From Treponema sp. UBA1233 (GTDB lineage Bacteria > Spirochaetota > Spirochaetia > Treponematales > Treponemataceae): a stretch of DNA of 12,333 nt. Every line of letters begins with the position of its first letter. Position 1 is the stretch's first letter. A program made the position numbers and the translations under genes. Below, piece after piece: positions 1-5,880 of this stretch. The notes below the pieces were generated by a model that was given only the letters and a program-made list of their open reading frames with translations, searched no databases and was not told the DNA's origin. The stretch is from contig DBWR01000006.1 of assembly GCA_002309305.1 (NCBI GenBank), positions 4,412 through 16,744 on the forward strand, read 5' to 3'.

Positions 1-23
1 TATGAATTATGAATTATGAATTA
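1..23. repeat. Heptamer repeat array, cut by window edge
   Basis: Just over three tandem copies of the 7-bp unit AATTATG, running off the left edge. It is the same unit found in the other arrays of this window. The true left boundary cannot be seen. Confidence 0.85.
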
Positions 24-130
24 CCCCGAACCCCGCCTGCATTGCAGTGCTTTTTCGATAATTTAGGGATTTTTAGTCCTTTTTTGCGGCACTTGCCTTT
101 CAAAGTCGACAAGTTCTCTCATGAGACAAG

Positions 131-179
131 AATTCGTAATTAAGAATTATGAATTATGAATTATGCATTATTCATTATT
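131..179. repeat. Heptamer repeat array next to pflA 3' end
   Basis: Seven in-phase 7-bp units: AATTCGT, AATTAAG, AATTATG three times, then CATTATT twice. The array runs into the pflA stop codon (179-181), so the 3' UTR of pflA starts inside it. I see no intrinsic terminator for the minus strand between here and the left edge. Confidence 0.85.
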
Positions 180-928
180 CATTCTTTCCACCTGGTGTAT
201 TTGGCGCACTCAAGGATTTCGCGGGCATTCTTGATCCTTTCTGCGTCCGGGGGATTAACGCCCTCAAGCGGGTAGGGAATGCCTAAATTCTTGTATTTTG
301 TGATGCCCAATGTGTGGTAGGGGAGGATTTCTACGCGGTGGACGTTGCCCAGGGAGCGGATGAAGTCCCTTGTCTTTGTCAGGTATTCGTCGTTGTCGGA
401 ATAGCCTGGAACAAGTACGTGCCTTATCCATATGGGCTTGTTTATTTCGTCAAGGTAGCGGAACATCTGGATTACGTTGTCATTTCCCATGCCTGTGAGC
501 TTTTTGTGCTCTACGGGGTCTATGTGCTTTATGTCCATCAAAAGGGTGTCGGTAAGCTCCATAAGGTGCTGGAATTTGTCAAACCAGGGGCTTTCTTTGG
601 TAAATGGGCCTCCTGCCGTGTCTATGCATGTGTTGATTGAGTTCTTTTTGGCTTCCTCGAACAGTTCTATAAGGAAATCCAGCTGGGCAAGGGGTTCTCC
701 TCCGCTTACGGTGATACCTCCCTTGGTTCCCCAGTAGTTACGGCAGTCCAGGGAGTCCTGAATCAGCTCCTGTGCGGTCTTTTTTTCGCCCTTTGTCATG
801 TCCCAGGTGTCCGGGTTGTGGCAAAAGAGGCATCTCATGGGGCAGCCGGACAAAAATATTATGTACCTGACCCCCGGACCATCTACGGAACCGAAGCTTT
901 CTATTGAATGAACGTAACCCTGGACCAC
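179..928 (-). CDS. pflA: Pyruvate formate-lyase activating enzyme (radical SAM)
   Basis: A cytoplasmic radical-SAM enzyme of 249 aa. It would use a [4Fe-4S] cluster and S-adenosylmethionine to place the glycyl radical on pyruvate formate-lyase, giving formate and acetyl-CoA anaerobically. The cluster motif CxxxCxxC is Cys29, Cys33 and Cys36 within SGCPMRCLFCHNPDTW, and the SAM-contacting GGEP is residues 76-79. The length matches classical PflA (about 246 aa in E. coli). It lacks the extra ferredoxin-like insert of the longer glycyl-radical activases, which favours PFL as substrate. The start is GTG at 928, with a GGGAGAG ribosome site inside the last codons of purB and only 3 bp after its TAA. 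It is therefore almost certainly translated from the purB message. No pflB is in view, and activation of another glycyl-radical enzyme cannot be excluded. Confidence 0.93.
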   Translation of the reverse strand: MVQGYVHSIESFGSVDGPGVRYIIFLSGCPMRCLFCHNPDTWDMTKGEKKTAQELIQDSLDCRNYWGTKGGITVSGGEPLAQLDFLIELFEEAKKNSINTCIDTAGGPFTKESPWFDKFQHLMELTDTLLMDIKHIDPVEHKKLTGMGNDNVIQMFRYLDEINKPIWIRHVLVPGYSDNDEYLTKTRDFIRSLGNVHRVEILPYHTLGITKYKNLGIPYPLEGVNPPDAERIKNAREILECAKYTRWKE

Positions 929-931
929 GTC

Positions 932-2356
932 TTACTCTCCCATCAATTCCGCATATTTCTTTGCTATGCGGCGGCTCTTTTCCGCTGCAAGTCCCCTGTA
1001 ACGGGATGGATCCTCAAAGAAGTTGGCCGGATCCTGAACTCCAAGCTTTTCAAGCTGGGCCGTAATCTTCTGATATGCGTCTGTATGGGTTTTAAGCACC
1101 TCAAAGAAGGTTTTTCCGCTCTGTTCTGCCTCAAGGGTGATTTTGCGGATGACTTCGTGACCGTCGTTTACTCCAGCTTCTCCAAGAAGAATGTATGCCG
1201 GCTCTGCAAGTACACCGCCACGGACTTTTCCTCCTGCCTCAGCAAGGTTCTTTGCCATATTCTCTCGGTCTGCATGAAGTCCTGAGACAACAGCCTTCAT
1301 GCGGGCAACAGCCATCGTAAAGCCAGACACATAGTCTGCGATAAAGCGCTGGCTTGCTGAGTTTGTAAGATCCCTCTGGTGTTCTGAAATCTGATCCATG
1401 TAGAAAGTGATTACGCGGGGGCACATGGCCTTCCACAGTGATTTTACGTGCTCGCTGTTCCACGGATTGCGCTTTTGGGGCATTGTGGATGAGCCTACCT
1501 GGGTTGAGGCAAAATACTCGTATACTTCACCGATTTCACTTCTCTGGAGGTTCCTCAAGTCGTCGGCAAGGTTTGCAATGATTCCGAATGCCACGTTCAT
1601 CTCCAAAAGGAGCCTGAGAAGGTATTCCGGTTCAACAAGCTGGTTTGAGTATTCGCTTGGTTCAAGTCCCAGGAATCCCAGATATGTGCGTTCAAGCTCT
1701 TCCGGGTCCTTTACGATCATGCTGGGGCCGTTGTATGAGCCTACCGGGCCTGCAAGCTTTCCCTTGAGCTGGTTTGAAAGTTCTTCTATGCGGAGGATTG
1801 ATTTTCCCAGTCTGGAAACGAATTCCGCAATGCTCCATCCGAATGTGATTGGAACTGCATGCTGACCGTGGGTGCGTCCTACCTGTGGTGTTTCGGCTTC
1901 CCTGTCCGCGATGGTGCAGAGGGCTTTTTCCAGTGCCTTTAATTCCGGCAGAACGACATTCTGGGTAACGTCCCTCATGCGGCATGAAAGGGCTGTGTCA
2001 AGGATGTCTACCGATGTGGCACCAAGATGAACGTAGGGGCCGATGTCTGCGGGAACCTTGGTCTTGAAGACGTTTACCAGGGCACGGATGTTGTGCTTGG
2101 TCTTTTCCTCTTCGGCATAGACTTCCTGAGGGTCAAGATTCTGGGCGGTCTGGTCAAGCATGGCGGCGGTTTGGTCCGTGAGCTGTCCCCTGAGCTTGAG
2201 GTGGGCTTTTACAAGGGCCGCTTCCGCACGTGCACAGCTTCTGATGCTTGCTTCCTCTGAAATGTATTTTGAAAGGCCGTCAAATGCAGCGGCTTCCGAC
2301 AATGAATACCGATGGTCGATACATGATAAGTTTTGAAAGATATTACGAGTTTCCAT
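932..2356 (-). CDS. purB: Adenylosuccinate lyase
   Basis: 474 aa of the fumarase/aspartase superfamily. It cleaves SAICAR to AICAR plus fumarate, and adenylosuccinate to AMP plus fumarate, in purine synthesis; it acts as a cytoplasmic homotetramer. The family signature GSSTMPQKRNP is at 288-298 and contains the mobile-loop catalytic serine (Ser289 or Ser290). TSVD is at 114-117, and GRTHGQHA (160-167) and the KH of TKHNIRAL (His88) carry the usual active-site histidines. It is longer than the B. subtilis type (about 430 aa) and closer in size to the long-form enzymes. The start ATG at 2356 has no Shine-Dalgarno sequence, but a promoter sits immediately upstream (2363-2391), so the mRNA is predicted to be leaderless. 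It is followed after 3 bp by pflA. Confidence 0.95.
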   Translation of the reverse strand: METRNIFQNLSCIDHRYSLSEAAAFDGLSKYISEEASIRSCARAEAALVKAHLKLRGQLTDQTAAMLDQTAQNLDPQEVYAEEEKTKHNIRALVNVFKTKVPADIGPYVHLGATSVDILDTALSCRMRDVTQNVVLPELKALEKALCTIADREAETPQVGRTHGQHAVPITFGWSIAEFVSRLGKSILRIEELSNQLKGKLAGPVGSYNGPSMIVKDPEELERTYLGFLGLEPSEYSNQLVEPEYLLRLLLEMNVAFGIIANLADDLRNLQRSEIGEVYEYFASTQVGSSTMPQKRNPWNSEHVKSLWKAMCPRVITFYMDQISEHQRDLTNSASQRFIADYVSGFTMAVARMKAVVSGLHADRENMAKNLAEAGGKVRGGVLAEPAYILLGEAGVNDGHEVIRKITLEAEQSGKTFFEVLKTHTDAYQKITAQLEKLGVQDPANFFEDPSRYRGLAAEKSRRIAKKYAELMGE

Positions 2357-2362
2357 GCCGAC

Positions 2363-2391
2363 AGTATGAACTAAATGAAGACAAATATCAA
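2363..2391 (-). promoter_or_regulatory. purB promoter, predicted leaderless
   Basis: On the minus strand, TTGATA (2391-2386, 5/6 match to -35), a 17-bp spacer and CATACT (2368-2363, 4/6 match to -10). The -10 ends 6 nt before the purB ATG, so the expected start of transcription is the A of ATG. There is no GGAGG-like sequence upstream of the ATG. Confidence 0.6.
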
Positions 2392-2395
2392 GACT

Positions 2396-2486
2396 AATTA
2401 GGAATTAAGAATTAAGAATTAAGAATTACGCATTACGAATTACGAATTACGCATTATGAATTATGAATTATGAATTATGAATTATG
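2396..2486. repeat. 13-unit heptamer array between divergent genes
   Basis: Thirteen tandem 7-bp units with no slip in phase. The variants are grouped: AATTAGG, three AATTAAG, a block ending ACG (one starting with C), then CATTATG and four AATTATG. It begins 4 bp from the purB -35 box and ends 20 bp before the -35 box of the gene at 2572. Grouped variants suggest local duplication of neighbouring units. Confidence 0.9.
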
Positions 2487-2506
2487 AATAATTTTTCCGG
2501 GATTGG

Positions 2507-2535
2507 TTGAAAAATGTTTATGAATGCATTAGAAT
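2507..2535 (+). promoter_or_regulatory. Promoter of lipoprotein gene at 2572
   Basis: TTGAAA (2507-2512, 5/6), a 17-bp spacer and TAGAAT (2530-2535, 5/6). The expected transcript start is near 2542, giving a leader of about 30 nt that contains the ribosome site GAGGTGG ahead of the ATG at 2572. This is an ordinary leadered arrangement, unlike purB opposite. Confidence 0.6.
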
Positions 2536-2571
2536 TTATAACATATTTTACATCAATGAGGTGGGTACTGT

Positions 2572-3102
2572 ATGAAACGGTGTTTTATATTGAAGAACAT
2601 ATTTGGAATGGCAGCTGCAATACTTATGGCCGCTTTTGGTCTGGTAAGCCTGACATCATGCGAAAATGAACTTGCAGAAGAGTTTTCGGTGGAGGTGATC
2701 GTTGATGAAGATTCTGGTGACACCATATATACTCTTGATGATATAGATTATTTTGTTTTCGATATAGAAAAATTTGATGGAATAAAAACAGGCCGTGGAG
2801 GAGAAGATGTGCCTGTTTATACAACTGTAATTCCTGATATACATCTTGATAAGGGAAAAGTGTTAAGATTGGAAAACGTTCTGGAACCTGGAATGTATCA
2901 AATAAGTGGATATGCTTATCAAAAACGGGACGATTATGCGTTTGATGATTCGATTGCGTACGTCAAAGGCAAAAGCAACAATATGACAACCATTTCTTTG
3001 CAAAATGATGAAGGTGGGAATTATGACTATGAACTCATTCTTGTGGAACGAGGAGTCCCGATGGCAATAAAGTTTTGTTTGACTTTTTACCCTGGTCCTT
3101 GA
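2572..3102 (+). CDS. Putative lipoprotein, function unknown
   Basis: 176 aa. A basic N-terminus and hydrophobic stretch end in the lipobox LTSC (residues 27-30), so Cys30 should be lipidated and the protein anchored to a membrane. The mature part is acidic (VIVDEDSGDT, then DDIDYFVFDIEKFDG) and has alternating hydrophobic residues that suggest beta structure. I recognise no domain. The ATG is preceded by GAGGTGG at good spacing and a matching promoter. It is followed by a strong terminator, so it is a single-gene unit. Codons look more A/T-ending than in proS or ettA, which could mean weaker codon selection or acquisition. It could be a small periplasmic binding or surface protein; nothing in the sequence decides. 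Confidence 0.8.
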   Translation: MKRCFILKNIFGMAAAILMAAFGLVSLTSCENELAEEFSVEVIVDEDSGDTIYTLDDIDYFVFDIEKFDGIKTGRGGEDVPVYTTVIPDIHLDKGKVLRLENVLEPGMYQISGYAYQKRDDYAFDDSIAYVKGKSNNMTTISLQNDEGGNYDYELILVERGVPMAIKFCLTFYPGP

Positions 3103-3123
3103 TCACATTCTACTAAATAAACC

Positions 3124-3168
3124 GCCACACGGGTGTGTAAAAAAAATCAACCCTGTGGCATTTTTTTT
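3124..3168 (+). terminator. Rho-independent terminator after 2572 gene
   Basis: GCCACA(C)GGGT at 3124-3134 pairs with ACCCTGTGGC at 3150-3159, a 10-bp stem with one bulged C and an A-rich loop. Eight T residues follow at 3161-3168. It lies 21 bp after the stop codon. Confidence 0.9.
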
Positions 3169-3280
3169 ATTCTCAACTCTCAACATTCCACTCTAATCTT
3201 TCCACTCTCAGCTTTCCACTTTTAACTTTCAATTCTAAATTCTAAATTATGAATTATGAATTATGAATTATGAATTATGA
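3169..3280. repeat. 16-unit degenerate heptamer array
   Basis: Sixteen consecutive 7-bp units in constant phase. The left part is pyrimidine-rich (ATTCTCA, ACTCTCA, ACATTCC, ACTCTAA, GCTTTCC, ACTTTCA). The right part shifts through ATTCTAA to five copies of ATTATGA. It ends 10 bp before the -35 box of the next gene. The two sub-types are the same pair seen, reverse-complemented, at 7778-7868. Confidence 0.8.
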
Positions 3281-3290
3281 TTCCCCCCTC

Positions 3291-3319
3291 TTGAACAAAT
3301 GGGCGTTTACACTTACAAT
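3291..3319 (+). promoter_or_regulatory. Promoter of 3326 gene, predicted leaderless
   Basis: TTGAAC (3291-3296, 4/6), a 17-bp spacer and TACAAT (3314-3319, 5/6). The -10 ends 6 nt before the ATG at 3326, so transcription should begin on that ATG. This decides the start codon: an in-frame ATG at 3299 lies inside the promoter spacer and would not be in the mRNA. Confidence 0.65.
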
Positions 3320-3325
3320 GACGGA

Positions 3326-4345
3326 ATGAAAAAGATTGGTTTATCATTCCTTGGGGTGCTGGCTTTTTTGGCTTTGACGGCATGCACGAATAAGAAAGAC
3401 ATTGTGGAGTTTGCAGAAAACGGAGTTCAGCTTTTGCTCAGTCAGGAATATCTGGACAAGGGAATCTCCTATGACTGTTACGGTTCGGATTCGGCCCAAT
3501 ATCCTACATTCATAATTGCGTTTGCGTATATGCCTGCGCTTGACCGGCTCTATGAACAGGCGGAGGTCATGTGGGATACAATCGAAAGCAAGGAAGCCCA
3601 GGATTTGTTTATGGAAGATTTTGAACGCTCCCTGGCAGTGCATCAGAAAATCCTTGCCTTTGGAATTACCCTCCCCGAAGCTGACTACAAGGCTCTTGGT
3701 CCTGATGAATACCTTGCAACCCTTCCTGTTGCGGCCCAAAAATACGGTTATACCTACCTTTTGAATACGATGGATAATTCAACTGAAGGAATGGATGATG
3801 AAGAAATAAAGGTTTATGATGACTGCAGGAACTATATTGAAAAATCCATAAAGAAAATGCGCGTTAAAAAACCAGTGCTGAAGGAGCAGGTTGTTTCCGG
3901 AAGCCAATCCCTTTCTTTCCCGCAGTTTGAGTCTCCTTCTTTGAATGGAAATGTCATCACAAACGAATTCTTTTATGATGCGGACGTAACCATGGTGCAC
4001 ATTTGGGGGACGTTCTGCACTCCATGTATAGAAGAAATGCCTGAACTCGCAGCATGGCAAAAGACCCTGGCAAAAAACGTAAAGGTTTTGGGAATTATCT
4101 GTGATGTTGGTTCTCTTGCCGACTCAAGCGAAAAGGAAGCGGCGGATAAAATCATAAGTGAATGTGGTGTTGGATTTGAGAATGTAATTGCGTCCGGTGG
4201 AATACTCACTTATCTGACTTCGGTTCAGTTTGTGCCGACCACAATTCTGGTTGATTCTTCCGGGAATATTGTTGGCGAGCCGATTGTCGGTGCCCGTTTT
4301 GAAGATTATAAAAAGGCAGTAGAAGATTACGTTTCATCACATTAA
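3326..4345 (+). CDS. TlpA-like thioredoxin-fold lipoprotein
   Basis: 339 aa from this start. The signal peptide ends in LTAC, so Cys20 should be lipidated, placing the protein in the periplasm on a membrane. The C-terminal third (about 195-339) is a thioredoxin fold of the TlpA/ResA/AhpC-TSA type: IWGTFCTPC has the redox pair Cys231 and Cys234, and VPTT (303-306) supplies the cis-proline. Such domains reduce or exchange disulfides in exported proteins. The helical N-terminal half (about 25-190) matches nothing I know. The longer reading from 3299 would put nine polar residues before the signal peptide and start inside the promoter, so I reject it. There is no Shine-Dalgarno sequence. It ends 12 bp from the converging HAD gene. 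The fold is secure; the substrate is unknown. Confidence 0.87.
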   Translation: MKKIGLSFLGVLAFLALTACTNKKDIVEFAENGVQLLLSQEYLDKGISYDCYGSDSAQYPTFIIAFAYMPALDRLYEQAEVMWDTIESKEAQDLFMEDFERSLAVHQKILAFGITLPEADYKALGPDEYLATLPVAAQKYGYTYLLNTMDNSTEGMDDEEIKVYDDCRNYIEKSIKKMRVKKPVLKEQVVSGSQSLSFPQFESPSLNGNVITNEFFYDADVTMVHIWGTFCTPCIEEMPELAAWQKTLAKNVKVLGIICDVGSLADSSEKEAADKIISECGVGFENVIASGGILTYLTSVQFVPTTILVDSSGNIVGEPIVGARFEDYKKAVEDYVSSH

Positions 4346-4357
4346 AGTGTCTTTAGC

Positions 4358-5197
4358 CTAGAGTACGAATCTTTGGATGAAATCTGCAACTCCGTCTTCG
4401 TCATTGGTTCTGGCAGTTACGAAATCCGCCATGGTTTTGATTTCTTCCAGTCCGTTTTTCATTGCGACGCCGTAGGTGCACAGCTTGATCATGCTTTCGT
4501 CGTTCATGCTGTCTCCAAAGCCCATTGTGCCGCCATCAAGTTCAAGATGTTTTGCAAGATATGAGATTGCCTGTCCCTTTCCGCAGTCGGGTGGAAGTAT
4601 CTCAAGAAAATACGGTTTGGAAATGAATACGCTGGCCTTGTTTCCAAAATCTGCCTTTAATGTGGCCTGTAGTTGCTGCAGGAGTTCCGGTTCTCCGGGA
4701 ATCAGCATCTTTACAAATCCCTGTTTTAAGAATTCCTCGTAGTCCTTTACCACATTCATCTTTAGTCCGCACAAGTCCACGTCAAGTCTTGTCCATTTGG
4801 TTTCCTCTGCCGTGTGAATCGTGTCGGGGTCGTATACTTCCGTTACCAGTCCAAATTCTTTTGCACGCCTGTTTGCATGAAGGAGGATTTCGGGATCAAC
4901 AAACTGATTGTATATCCTCTGTCTTTTGTGCAGGTCAAAGATTGAACATCCGTTTACTGCGATGATGTACCTTCCGCTTTGTGTTCCAGCTATCTCAAGC
5001 CTTCTTACAAATGGAAGAATCGCATCCTCAGCCCTTCCTGAGCAAATGACCACATATATGCCAAGGGAAGAAGCCCTCCTTAGGGTGTGGACGGTTTCAT
5101 CGCTTATCTTTTGGTGTGAGTCTAAGAGAGTGTCATCCAAATCCAGTGCTATGAGTTTTACGTTAAGTTTGTTCTGTGGGAGTTTTGTTTCGTTCAT
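4358..5197 (-). CDS. Cof-type HAD-superfamily phosphatase
   Basis: 279 aa, a soluble Mg-dependent hydrolase of the HAD IIB (Cof/YidA) group, which dephosphorylates sugar phosphates and related metabolites. Motif I is DLDDTLL with the nucleophile and acid Asp19 and Asp21. Motif II is Ser53 in CSGR, motif III Lys207 in CGKGQAI, and motif IV GDSMND with Asp229 and Asp233. The cap between motifs II and III (about 85-195) is the alpha/beta C2 type. Motif I is usually DxDGT; here it is DLDDT, a mild variant. The roughly 12-residue extension before motif I has no better start codon. There is no clear Shine-Dalgarno sequence and no good promoter close by, so it may be read from the ettA transcript through the 5234-5294 hairpins. 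The specific substrate is unknown. Confidence 0.9.
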   Translation of the reverse strand: MNETKLPQNKLNVKLIALDLDDTLLDSHQKISDETVHTLRRASSLGIYVVICSGRAEDAILPFVRRLEIAGTQSGRYIIAVNGCSIFDLHKRQRIYNQFVDPEILLHANRRAKEFGLVTEVYDPDTIHTAEETKWTRLDVDLCGLKMNVVKDYEEFLKQGFVKMLIPGEPELLQQLQATLKADFGNKASVFISKPYFLEILPPDCGKGQAISYLAKHLELDGGTMGFGDSMNDESMIKLCTYGVAMKNGLEEIKTMADFVTARTNDEDGVADFIQRFVL

Positions 5198-5233
5198 GAA
5201 AAGAAGAGAAGTGGGGGTGTCTGGTTATCTGAC

Positions 5234-5294
5234 TGTCATTCCGGGCTTGATCCGGAATCCGTCAACAAGATGCTGAATCAAGTTCAGCATGACA
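5234..5294. repeat. Two-hairpin palindromic intergenic repeat
   Basis: A compact element in the 125-bp gap between two minus-strand genes. The outer arms are TGTCAT (5234-5239) and ATGACA (5289-5294). Hairpin 1 is ATTCCGG/CCGGAAT (5238-5258) with a 7-nt loop. Hairpin 2 is ATGCTGAA/TTCAGCAT (5270-5290) with loop TCAAG. Loop 1 contains CTTGAT, complementary to ATCAAG at loop 2, so the two could kiss. It resembles the dispersed GTCATTCCGG...CAGCATGAC intergenic repeats of many bacterial genomes, with no coding capacity. It could shape mRNA stability between the genes. It has no U-tract, so it is not an obvious terminator. Confidence 0.85.
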
Positions 5295-5322
5295 ATACTG
5301 CCTTGACATCCCCAGTTTAATT

Positions 5323-5859
5323 TTATTTGCCTTCCTGGACTACGCGGTAAAATTTTTCTCCATCGAAATCCAGTTCACCGTCTTTGATTACTACGTCGAT
5401 TGTTTCCTGCTCCTTTTTTGGAATGTCAACGAGTGGCATTTCTTTGCTTGTTATTACGATTGGTTCTCCTGAGAAGAATGCCGCAAGCATGGTATTCAGG
5501 AATTCTTCTGAGGAGGCTCCTTCTTCTGACATTGTTTTTGTCGCTGTAAGGGTGAGTTTTCCGTCTTTTGTTGGGTCTCCCTTGTATTTTCCGGCAGCTG
5601 CATCAAGATCCATTTTCATGGAGATGGTACCCAAGCCTTCTTCAAGCTGTACGTCCTGATCCATGTTGATGTGCATTACGAAAGTCTTGTCGGAATAGAA
5701 GGTTATTGTAGCTGTACCTTCGCCACCTTCCTCAAACATTGCAACTTCGTCGATTGCGTATGTTGCCACAACTGTAGGGGCTTTGGCTGCAAAAACCTGT
5801 GTCATTGCAACAAATCCGAGGGCAAGAACTGCCAGTGCTATTTTCTTAATTGATTTCAT
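5323..5859 (-). CDS. Secreted protein of unknown function
   Basis: 178 aa. A clean Sec signal peptide (KK then a hydrophobic core) with a VFA-A site suggests cleavage after Ala24. There is no cysteine, so it is not a lipoprotein. The mature 154 aa are rich in short alternating strands such as GTATITFYSDKTFVMH and in KDG/DG turns (DGKLTLTATK, KDGELDFDGEKFYRV). This suggests a small beta-barrel or lipocalin-like fold, which is an inference. An excellent ribosome site, GGAGG, lies before the ATG, and the gene starts 21 bp after the ettA stop, so the two are probably one operon. Pairing with ettA need not be functional. I do not recognise the family. Confidence 0.8.
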   Translation of the reverse strand: MKSIKKIALAVLALGFVAMTQVFAAKAPTVVATYAIDEVAMFEEGGEGTATITFYSDKTFVMHINMDQDVQLEEGLGTISMKMDLDAAAGKYKGDPTKDGKLTLTATKTMSEEGASSEEFLNTMLAAFFSGEPIVITSKEMPLVDIPKKEQETIDVVIKDGELDFDGEKFYRVVQEGK

Positions 5860-5880
5860 CTTTATTTCCTCCAGGATGAT

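Noticed and set aside
33..57. Plus-strand terminator (CTGC-ATT-GCAG then TTTTT)
   Set aside because: The stem is only 4 bp and no gene reading into it is visible in the window.
2396..2486. CRISPR array
   Set aside because: Units are 7 bp with no spacers and no cas genes nearby; it is a simple tandem repeat.
3299..3325. Upstream in-frame ATG as start of the thioredoxin-like gene
   Set aside because: It lies inside the promoter and would bury the lipoprotein signal behind polar residues.
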